Shown here in pieces: positions 56,868-64,000 of a stretch of DNA of 64,000 bases (positions within the stretch are counted from its first letter, which is position 1; each line of letters begins with the position of its first letter). This DNA comes from Agarilytica rhodophyticola (GTDB lineage: Bacteria; Pseudomonadota; Gammaproteobacteria; Pseudomonadales; Cellvibrionaceae). The notes beneath the pieces are model-generated. The model was not told where the DNA came from, did no database searches, and worked only from the letters and a program-made list of their open reading frames with translations. Location: positions 1 to 64,000 of the forward strand of contig NZ_CP021746.1 in the NCBI RefSeq assembly GCF_002157225.2, written 5' to 3'. A program made the translations under genes and the position numbers.

Positions 56868-58241
56868 ATGTCTAAATTCGAATTACAGCGTCGCAATTTT
56901 TTGAAATCCTGCCTATCTAAAAGCGTTGCAGGGGCCGGTGCTTATGCCAGTTTATCTAGCCTGGGGATGATGAACGCATTCGCCCAAACAAGCGGTGATT
57001 ATAAAGCGCTAGTATGTCTATTTTTGTTTGGCGGTAATGATTCCTACAACATGCTCATACCCACAAGCAATTCTGCCTACAATCAATATTCAGATGCTCG
57101 TGAAGGCTTAGCCATTCCACGCGCAGATATTTTACGGGCGTCGGCTCGTGGCTCAGATGGCAATGACTATGGTTTTCACCCAAGTATGGAAGGTGTACGC
57201 ACCCTATTTAATCAAGGTAACCTGTCTGTAGTAGGTAATGTGGGTGCCCTAGTGGCTCCTACAAGCAAGACAGATTACGAAAACGGCAGAGTGCCATTAC
57301 CTCCGCGCTTATTTTCTCACAACGACCAGCAGGATTTTTGGCATAGTCTCAAAACAGATGTCCCTCAGCCTCGGGGATGGGCCGGGCGTATGGCTGATGC
57401 CATGGTGGATGCCAATAGAAACTCGCGCTTGTCGATGAATATTTCAATGTCCGGTAGAAACTTATTCCAAGTGGGAGACAATACTTCGCCTTATGCCATG
57501 TCCTCATCTGGTATCGTGCCCATGGGCGGTTTGAATCGCTCTAGCCGTAACGCTCAAGAGCAACGTCGCATCGAAGCCTTTGATGCGATGATGAAAAATA
57601 GCTACGATAATATCTATGCTAATGAATTCGCTAAAGTAAAATCGCGCTCTGAGATGCTCAGTACTTTTGTCGGTGACGCCTTATCCAGTGCCCGCGCCTT
57701 TACTACGCCACTTCCTGCTGAGAACGGAATCGCACAGAGCCTTTCCACTGTGGCCAAGATGATCGATTCGCGTTCAACGCTTAATATGAACCGCCAAATC
57801 TTCTTCGTTGGCGTGGGTGGCTGGGATACCCATAGTGACCAACTTTCTCGCCAGCAAGGCTTGTTAAAAAGTCTTAGTGATGCCCTCAAGTACTTTTACG
57901 ATTTAACCGTTGAAATGAGATTGCAAGATCAAATCACCACCTTCACCGCCGCTGACTTCGGCAGAACACTTGGCAGTAATGGCAGTGGGAGTGATCACGG
58001 TTGGGGCGGGCACCAATTGGTAATGGGTGGCGCAGTCGACGGCAAGAAGATCTTTGGAGAGATGCCTGAACTGGTTATTGGGGGCGCGCAGGACTCTGGA
58101 AGAGGTCGTCTTATACCCACCACCTCCATCGATCAATATGCCGCAACTCTAGCCAGTTGGTACGGTTTATCAGCATCAGACATCGCCGATATCTTCCCTA
58201 ATCTCGGCAACTTCAGTAATGTCAATTTAGGCTTCGTGTAA
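56868..58241 (+). CDS. DUF1501 protein, Tat-exported
   Basis: This 457-aa protein has a Tat signal RRNFLKSCLSKSVAGAGAYASL ending in NAFAQ. The DUF1501 domain follows (ALVCLFLFGGNDSYNMLIP, FSHNDQQDFWHSL, GWAGRMADAM, VGGWDTHSDQ, FTAADFGRTLGSNGSGSDHGWGGHQLVMGG). It belongs to the sulfatase/alkaline phosphatase-like fold, in line with the metal-type DTH and SDHGWG motifs. The reaction is not known. Second gene of a conserved two-gene operon with DUF1800; a hairpin follows its stop. Confidence 0.93.
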   Translation: MSKFELQRRNFLKSCLSKSVAGAGAYASLSSLGMMNAFAQTSGDYKALVCLFLFGGNDSYNMLIPTSNSAYNQYSDAREGLAIPRADILRASARGSDGNDYGFHPSMEGVRTLFNQGNLSVVGNVGALVAPTSKTDYENGRVPLPPRLFSHNDQQDFWHSLKTDVPQPRGWAGRMADAMVDANRNSRLSMNISMSGRNLFQVGDNTSPYAMSSSGIVPMGGLNRSSRNAQEQRRIEAFDAMMKNSYDNIYANEFAKVKSRSEMLSTFVGDALSSARAFTTPLPAENGIAQSLSTVAKMIDSRSTLNMNRQIFFVGVGGWDTHSDQLSRQQGLLKSLSDALKYFYDLTVEMRLQDQITTFTAADFGRTLGSNGSGSDHGWGGHQLVMGGAVDGKKIFGEMPELVIGGAQDSGRGRLIPTTSIDQYAATLASWYGLSASDIADIFPNLGNFSNVNLGFV

Positions 58242-58254
58242 GCCAAGGGATGTG

Positions 58255-58274
58255 AGGGCCTACTGATAGGCCCT
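58255..58274 (+). terminator. Hairpin after the DUF1501 gene
   Basis: AGGGCCTA/TAGGCCCT is a perfect 8-bp stem with a 4-base loop, 13 bases after the stop codon. There is no T-run; it is probably a terminator of the DUF1800-DUF1501 operon. Confidence 0.6.
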
Positions 58275-58526
58275 TGTGTTAGTAGCTCTATTCTTCCTAG
58301 CTTCCACCCAAATAACCTGACTTCGATAATAGCTTTACACATTACACCATGGAAATTATTTATTCATCTTGTAGCCAAAACATCTAAAAGTAAAGTCATG
58401 ACAGCTAACACAGCTAAGTTCCCGTGCACATCTAAACGCACTACAACCCGTAATTTACAACAATATCGAAAAGCGGATATTAAACTCTATATATGAAAAA
58501 CCATATGATGCAAGCCCAATATTAAC

Positions 58527-58922
58527 TTAGGGTCTTATAGCCAAGATCTCTTCAGATAAACGTTTGATAGCAAATCGTGCTGTGGCTAGCACCATATCAG
58601 ATTGAGCCGCGACCATCAGAACACAAGATAAATGTAAATAACGTGTATTGATAAGCAAAATATGACCACCAGCGGTTTCTACCGTTGTCATTTGAAATTC
58701 TTGCTTAATAATTTTTTTAGCAGAAGCATTGCTCAAAGAACATAAAGAGCTAGCAATAGCTGCAACTTTATCTGATTCAATATCAAGCGTTTTGGCTGCA
58801 AAAGTCTTGATGCTAAAACCATCCACAGTGCACAAACTAATTAATTGAATTTCACTGTGGCTAGCAGCTAGTTTTTTTATACAATCAAGTAATTCAGGCT
58901 TTATTGTAATTTTGGTCTTCAT
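58527..58922 (-). CDS. Roadblock/LC7-type protein, copy 2
   Basis: The 131-aa protein fits the roadblock fold: helix IKPELLDCIKKLAASHSEIQLISLCTVDGFSIKTF, then DKVAAIASSLCSLSNASAKKII, the strand MTTVETAGGHILLINTRYLHLSCVLMV, and the final helix LATARFAIKRLSEEI. Such proteins dimerise and act as regulators of Ras-like GTPases (MglB in Myxococcus). Last gene of a four-gene operon, 10 bases after the GTPase gene. Related to the first gene of the operon only in fold. Confidence 0.78.
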   Translation of the reverse strand: MKTKITIKPELLDCIKKLAASHSEIQLISLCTVDGFSIKTFAAKTLDIESDKVAAIASSLCSLSNASAKKIIKQEFQMTTVETAGGHILLINTRYLHLSCVLMVAAQSDMVLATARFAIKRLSEEILAIRP

Positions 58923-58932
58923 GGTAAAGTAA

Positions 58933-59469
58933 TTAACTAGAATATTTATTTATTGCATTAAAAGAGTGTAAGAGGCTCATGGCTGATGTTTTGTTTCTTG
59001 CATCAATATTTATAATAGGAGCAACTATATGGTGATGGTCTAGCATAGAGCGAATCTCGACTCCCAGGGCAACCAAACCTTCTTTATCTGCATTTTCACA
59101 GTGAGTAATACCGACAACACATGCCGTTTTCATTTTATGAGGGCAGAAAAATGACAATAGTTTATCTAGATTATTATAATTTGGTGATTCACCGAATTTG
59201 ATAAGAAACAAGATTCCCCATAGTGACGTATTAACAAACTCCCAAAGGAAAGAATAACGTTCTTGGCCAGGAACCCCATACAGACCTAAGGCGGTATCAT
59301 CCCCCAAGGTAATACGACCGTAATCAATACCAACCGTAGTAAATTGTTTGCCAATATCAATACTAGACTCAGCTTCTGTTTGAAGGGGGCTAATTTCACT
59401 GAGAGTATTAATGAACTCCGTTTTACCTGCACCAATTTCTCCTACAATTGCCAGCTTTTTATAATTCAT
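58933..59469 (-). CDS. Small Ras-like GTPase
   Basis: The 178-aa protein has a P-loop GEIGAGKT (residues 10-17), a switch-I threonine in [13 protein letters not shown], and G3 replaced by [15 protein letters not shown] as in bacterial MglA/COG2229 GTPases. The usual NKxD is replaced by GITHCENAD. The family works as a cellular switch, cycling between GDP and GTP under control of roadblock proteins, which are encoded here on both sides. Fifth-position BLUF gene is 5 bases upstream. The cysteine-bearing G4 motif should be checked for nucleotide selectivity. Confidence 0.85.
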   Translation of the reverse strand: MNYKKLAIVGEIGAGKTEFINTLSEISPLQTEAESSIDIGKQFTTVGIDYGRITLGDDTALGLYGVPGQERYSFLWEFVNTSLWGILFLIKFGESPNYNNLDKLLSFFCPHKMKTACVVGITHCENADKEGLVALGVEIRSMLDHHHIVAPIINIDARNKTSAMSLLHSFNAINKYSS

Positions 59470-59474
59470 TCACC

Positions 59475-60203
59475 TTATCCAAGCCGCAAAAAATTCTTCA
59501 TTTTTGAGTAAAAACTATCTGACGTGCTTGAGTGGCTATAATTTTGTTTATTAACAATACTACTCACACGTAAAATATCCAATGTATCGAACTGTTCTAA
59601 AATACCATCAAGTTCGTTTTTATTGCCAAATTCACCACTATTTACAATATCATCATAGGCGTGAGAACCGCTGGTTAAACGAGCACTCAATTCGATGACA
59701 CCAGGAGATTGTTCGATATGATTGAAATCCGGCCAGGATATGAGCGTTATATGCTTACCGTCATATGAACTTTTATGGAATTCTTGATGGGGAAGAGACA
59801 AATCGTAAAAGTTATTAAGTAAGGAGAGTTGTTGGTTAGAGAATTTAGAAATAACACTCGAATACTTAGTAATAAACCTTTCAATCTCTTTATCTTTTTG
59901 TACAAGCGTCACTAAACGCATGCTTTTTTTCGCAAAAGACCTTTGCGAAATATCCATATCAATTAGCGTATGGATATCACTGTGACGTTTATCGGCCTGA
60001 ATATTACGATAGAGTTGGTTAACTTCATTGTTACCCCCTTCTATAATTTGAAGGTAAAAACTATTTTTAAATGCTAAAACACCCGTAATATCAAAACGCG
60101 CATTAAACTTACGAGCGCTCATATAAATATCTGAGAGCCCTTCAGGCACTGCTACACCATTTTTTTTACTAACAACCCTGCTGATATACACTATACATTT
60201 CAT
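59475..60203 (-). CDS. BLUF-domain blue-light sensor
   Basis: This 242-aa protein has a complete BLUF domain in its first ~95 residues: Y6 in CIVYISRVV, N34 in ARKFNARFDITGVLAF and Q52 in FYLQIIEGG. These residues form the flavin-linked switch. The pattern QLYRNIQADKRHSDI then follows. The C-terminal ~145 residues are helical with a low-complexity tail (SHSSTSDSFYSKM) and probably pass the light signal on. It lies between a roadblock gene (35 bases) and a GTPase gene (5 bases), so the GTPase switch is the likely target. Confidence 0.9.
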   Translation of the reverse strand: MKCIVYISRVVSKKNGVAVPEGLSDIYMSARKFNARFDITGVLAFKNSFYLQIIEGGNNEVNQLYRNIQADKRHSDIHTLIDMDISQRSFAKKSMRLVTLVQKDKEIERFITKYSSVISKFSNQQLSLLNNFYDLSLPHQEFHKSSYDGKHITLISWPDFNHIEQSPGVIELSARLTSGSHAYDDIVNSGEFGNKNELDGILEQFDTLDILRVSSIVNKQNYSHSSTSDSFYSKMKNFLRLG

Positions 60204-60238
60204 AGCTCGTTCTGTATTGATAGGAGTCTAGTTTACAA

Positions 60239-60598
60239 CTATATCGTCATAGTTTCCTCGATCGATTTAACCTTATGACGAGCCAGAGCAAGGTTAGACT
60301 TAACTTTATCAAGTACGAGATAAATAAATATACCCTTATGATTTGCAGCTGGACGAATGATATGAAATTGCTCATCAAGTGTAATAAGAATATCATCGAT
60401 ACTACCTTCAATACCGAGTGACTTCATAGTTTTCATTTTGGCTTTAACAACTTCGGAGTTACCCGCTGCAGCCAATTCTAAATCCACACCGCTGCCCAAC
60501 GCACCTAATGACATACCCGATGTATAGTCGACAACACACGCCCCCATCGCACCATCGATTGAAAGAAGCTCATTTAGACTATCATTTATATTAAGCAT
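60239..60598 (-). CDS. Roadblock/LC7-type protein, copy 1
   Basis: The 119-aa protein has the roadblock layout: NDSLNELLSIDGAMGACVVDYTSGMSLGALGSGVDLELAAAGNSEVVKAKMKTM. It continues DDILITLDEQFHIIRPAAN...FIYLVLDKVKSNLALARHKVKSIE. It is closer to MglB-type and FrzS-like regulators than the second copy. First gene of the light-sensing operon; no promoter motif is clear in the 580 bases upstream. Confidence 0.82.
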   Translation of the reverse strand: MLNINDSLNELLSIDGAMGACVVDYTSGMSLGALGSGVDLELAAAGNSEVVKAKMKTMKSLGIEGSIDDILITLDEQFHIIRPAANHKGIFIYLVLDKVKSNLALARHKVKSIEETMTI

Positions 60599-61182
60599 AT
60601 TGTTAGACCTTTAATTCTTTTTAAGTATCATCGCACTTTATAAGTATATCAAAATAAAAATATTTTATTTAATAACTAAATCTTATTAAAAGAGCTCAGG
60701 CTATTATTAAAAGCAGGAATACTTAAGTAGCGCGTATCCTATTTTAAGTAATCATAAGTTCCCTAAAGGCAAAAATAAACACGCAAGTAACCACTAATAT
60801 TTTTACCATTGGAAATACTATGGCAGAGCCACTCTGGGCTAACAGACCACTGAACTACCCAAACTACTTCTTCACTGATTCTTGGAAGGCAATAGTGCTT
60901 ATGGCGTTATAAAGTATGAGCATCAAAACAAGAGTATAATATATTACTACTATCGATTAATTTATACCTTATAAAATCCAATACTCATGGTAAAACCCAT
61001 ATCTTCAGCATGCTACTATTCGTCATATCTAAAGCAATCATCTAGTTAAAAATATCCATTAAGGAAAACATCAACTCAACACATCGGCAGCCGCCAAAGA
61101 TATACTTCTTATTAGGTATCGAAAGCGAAAAGATTGACACTAGCAATTTTACCATGCGAGTCAAGTATTATAGTAGTTAAAG
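60599..61182. other. Non-coding stretch between the light-sensing operon and the flavoprotein gene
   Basis: No gene or RNA is recognised in these 584 bases. The promoter of the roadblock-BLUF operon should lie here. Confidence 0.4.
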
Positions 61183-62625
61183 TTACGCTCCAGGGCCGCA
61201 ATCCATACAACGAACTGGAGGCTTTTCACCCATTTGTAATGCATGATTAAGATTACGCATTGCTGTTCTGACACCCTCTTCGATCACTGGGTGATAAAAA
61301 GGGAGCTCTAATATCTCAGAGACGGTTAAGTTACTCTGGTGTGTCCATGCAAGTAAGTGCGCAATATTTTCGGCACGAGGCCCAATCATTTCCGCACCTA
61401 AAAAGCGTCCAGTGTTCCGCTCGCCATAAACACGCAGCACACCTTTATTAACCAGCATCACACGTGAACGACCCTGGCCACCCCAATCGAGTTCGCCAAC
61501 TTCAAAGTCAATACCCTCATCAATAAGTTCACCATAAGTTTTCCCAACCATCATAATTTGAGGATCGGAAAAGACAATACTAATCATTGAGCTCTTCTTA
61601 AAACAACGAATCTTAGGATAGTGAGCTACATTGTAACCAGCTATCTGCCCTTCATCCGAAGCTTCGTGTAATAAAGGGATGATACCATTCGCATCACCGG
61701 CGATAAAAATATGACTGTCCTCAATACGACCAGTATATAAATCAAATTTCGGCATACCTTTTTCATTTAATTTTAACGATGTTTTTCCTAACCTTAGCTT
61801 ATCTAAATTAGGGATTCTTCCGGTTGCTGCCAACACATAGTCAAAATATTCAACTTTACGTTTGCCATTATGATTATATTCTATTTCGGCACCCCGCTCG
61901 GCTATCGAACGACGAGTTACCTCGGCGTGTGGATAGAAGCTAAATTCGTCGGAAAAAATAGCTATCGCTTTTCCCAATACCGCTGGATCACTTAGGGGGC
62001 CGACAGCATGATCGCGACCAAATAACGACACTCGCACTCCCAAACGATGTAATGCTTGCCCCAGTTCTAAGCCAATAACACCTGCACCAAATACAGCAAC
62101 AGATTCAGGCAAATCATCCCATTGAAAAATATCATCATTGATAATTAAACGATCACCAAACTCTTTAAGCGGCGGAATAATATTAGGGCGGGAGCCGGTA
62201 GCAATAATAATACGATCCGCCTCAATTTCTGTACCATTATCAAGTTGTAATACATGGTCTGATTTAAATTGTGCATAGCCTTTGATCCGGTGATTTTCTG
62301 GCCACTGACCCACATCATTCACAACAAAGCCCACCAGGCGATCTCGCTCACTGCGCACACGTTGCATTACCGCTTTACCATCAATTATTCTATTTTCATA
62401 GTGAACACCAAAATGCTTGGCATAGATACCTGCATGAGCGGCTTCTCCGGCAGCAATAAGCAGCTTGGATGGCATGCACCCCACACGAGCGCAAGTCGTA
62501 CCGTAATCACCGCCTTCAATCAACAAAATAGATTCTGTATATTTTGAAGCTTCCCGGTAAGCACGCATACCCGCACTACCAGCCCCAATAATTGCCACCT
62601 CAACTTTTCTTTTATTTACACTCAC
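61183..62625 (-). CDS. Dihydrolipoamide-dehydrogenase-type flavoprotein
   Basis: The 480-aa enzyme has an FAD-binding Rossmann motif GAGSAG (residues 14-19), and a redox-active disulfide C45-x4-C50 (GTTCARVGCMPSKLL). NAD-binding VFGAGVIGLELGQALHRLG and the second FAD motif IFIAGDANGIIPLLHEA follow. The interface domain ends FYHPVIEEG with the catalytic His-Glu pair. It belongs to the class I disulfide reductases. No E1 or E2 subunit genes are adjacent, so it may not serve a 2-oxoacid dehydrogenase here; a mercuric or other reductase relative is possible. Length is normal. The ATG at 62625 is the first. Confidence 0.88.
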   Translation of the reverse strand: MSVNKRKVEVAIIGAGSAGMRAYREASKYTESILLIEGGDYGTTCARVGCMPSKLLIAAGEAAHAGIYAKHFGVHYENRIIDGKAVMQRVRSERDRLVGFVVNDVGQWPENHRIKGYAQFKSDHVLQLDNGTEIEADRIIIATGSRPNIIPPLKEFGDRLIINDDIFQWDDLPESVAVFGAGVIGLELGQALHRLGVRVSLFGRDHAVGPLSDPAVLGKAIAIFSDEFSFYPHAEVTRRSIAERGAEIEYNHNGKRKVEYFDYVLAATGRIPNLDKLRLGKTSLKLNEKGMPKFDLYTGRIEDSHIFIAGDANGIIPLLHEASDEGQIAGYNVAHYPKIRCFKKSSMISIVFSDPQIMMVGKTYGELIDEGIDFEVGELDWGGQGRSRVMLVNKGVLRVYGERNTGRFLGAEMIGPRAENIAHLLAWTHQSNLTVSEILELPFYHPVIEEGVRTAMRNLNHALQMGEKPPVRCMDCGPGA

Positions 62626-64000
62626 GTCTACATCCTCATATAGTTTTAGTAAAATAACACTTTTCCTAACTCAATACTGATGATGCCAAGAGCCGATTAA
62701 GTGATACAGCAATCAACTCGGAAAAAATAGCTTCAACTACTATATCACCTTTAATTTATCCATAACGGAAAAATTGACATTTTTATCTAATACTATAGAA
62801 TGAAAAGAATTATTATCATTATAAGTTATTTTCCGCCATTAACTCATACTGGCCACTACAAAATCAATAGTAGCCGTGTTTACAAAAGGCAGCCGCTGAA
62901 ATAGTTGGCACTTATTTTTCTGTTAAAAAATCTTTCTGATACTAGCAAAACATTATTACTAAACGACAATAGGGTATCAACACTAAGATACAAAATGTCA
63001 AGCCTCTCACCCAGTCCTTAACACATCGATACGCTGTTAAAACCGAAGTCATTACAAGAACGAATCAAGAGTGCTATATGAAAAAATTTACTAATACATT
63101 TGTGTGTTAAGTTTTTGTCTTGTATCAAGGTGCAAGCATTTTAAATTCTATAAATCAATGCTGTTTCCAGCGACAAAACCATTTTTTAAAAATTTATTGT
63201 CCAAGCATTGGCAAATAGTTAACCACATTTTAGGAGGGGATAAATTTTCATTAAAGCTATAGGAACGCTTATTCTAGCCAAAAGATATACACTCAGCCAT
63301 AAAACAGATCATAACTATGAGCCGAGCCCATATTACTGTCCATTACCAACACGTTTTACTTTTCAAGGCGTTCGATAACGTCTAGAGATTTGAACTAAAC
63401 ACAGACATAAGAATACTTATTGATGAAAAACCACATTCTGGCACAACACTTATAAAACTATATCTACCAATATCAACGATGAGCAATCAACTATCAACCT
63501 GCAATTAGAGCTAGTTAAGATTAAATCCTAATTAACAGAGAAAGCAACTTACACTTTCCTTATGAAAGACTACAATAAAAATTAAATGATTTAATAGTTC
63601 ACAAAATAAATTAATCTTAGTAAGCCAGAGTATAATTCGAGTCACACAGGATAATATTTCCATCCTCAAAACCGGCAACGGAGTACGTAAGGGCTATAAC
63701 TCTTATGTTCCATCCTCTCCCAAAATCTAATATTTTAAGAACAACTTACAACCGACATGAGCGACCTCAAATAGGCCGCCACGAAAAAGCTCATACTCTT
63801 ACGTAAACTTTTCTAGTTTTAATATTTAAACTTACATATTTAGACATAAAAAGCAAAAAAAATGAAATTTAGTATGGCATATCCAAAAGCAATATTTCCA
63901 ATAGGATAGCTACTAAAATCAGGTATATATTAAAATTTTTCGGTAGGTTTTAGATACTACTTTTTAACATCCATTTATTTTTACGATGTGCCGTTAAACG
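62626..64000. other. 1.4-kb non-coding window end
   Basis: No supportable gene. At 63078 a start-like MKKFTNTFVC ends at once in a stop. At about 63424-63470 the frame DEKPHSGTTLIKLYLP looks like the C-terminal G2 box of a histidine kinase, perhaps debris of a lost sensor gene. Confidence 0.35.

Noticed and set aside
63078-63500. Histidine-kinase-like remnant (SGTTLIKLYLP)
   Set aside because: Only one short match to the G2 box and no other kinase motif; too little to call a pseudogene.

Overview
The window looks like a low-GC, mosaic stretch of chromosome from a gammaproteobacterium, probably marine or host-associated. The pointers are a DUF1800/DUF1501 gene pair, a TonB-dependent receptor, a phosphate-porin-type outer-membrane channel beside a chemotaxis receptor, and gammaproteobacterial IS families. 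I cannot name the genus. Coding density is low in the right half. Several genes there are broken by single-base changes in homopolymer runs or by in-frame stops, so this looks like a genome that is gaining mobile DNA and losing genes.

0-13.5 kb is an integrated element. A phage-type replication module is read leftward: excisionase-like HTH, RecA-like ATPase, DUF669-type ssDNA-binding protein, SF2 helicase, zinc-finger protein, primase-helicase, RuvC-like resolvase, DUF6362-like protein and a Cys-rich protein. The helicase is split by a 254-residue intein placed exactly in its Walker A motif. A rightward serine-recombinase module follows (54-aa protein, DUF2924, large serine recombinase, DNA-binding protein). 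Its cargo is an AHH-type nuclease with an overlapping immunity gene (13.7-14.9 kb).

15-23.5 kb is an accessory block of small unknown genes. It includes a compact leftward operon of phosphoribosyltransferase, DprA/SLOG protein and two membrane proteins, a strong candidate for a nucleotide-centred defence system. The block ends at 23.42-23.49 kb in what looks like the 3' end of a tmRNA or tRNA followed by a terminator, that is, a probable island attachment site.

24.4-38 kb holds a TonB receptor convergent with an operon for a periplasmic binding protein, a degenerate hybrid sensor and a fumarylacetoacetase-family enzyme. Next come an HTH regulator with a striking double palindrome and an orphan immunity locus with two paralogues of the island immunity protein. 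A chemotaxis receptor (frameshifted), porin and binding-protein operon follows.

38-53 kb is rich in insertion sequences: IS200-like, IS30, IS481, IS630 and IS4, most of them broken. Between IS30 and IS481 sits a small cluster of secreted lipoprotein (frameshifted), FeeM/LuxI-like GNAT acyltransferase, heme-oxygenase-like diiron oxidase and fatty acid desaturase (in-frame stop), possibly an undescribed acyl natural-product pathway. 49-53.5 kb has a NYN-domain RNase-like protein and two AraC-type proteins reduced to their DNA-binding domain.

55-62.6 kb is the best-preserved, core-like part: a DUF1800 lipoprotein with a Tat-exported DUF1501 partner, a four-gene operon of roadblock, BLUF photoreceptor, small GTPase and roadblock (a candidate light-controlled GTPase switch), and a dihydrolipoamide-dehydrogenase-type flavoprotein. 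The last 1.4 kb has no supportable gene.
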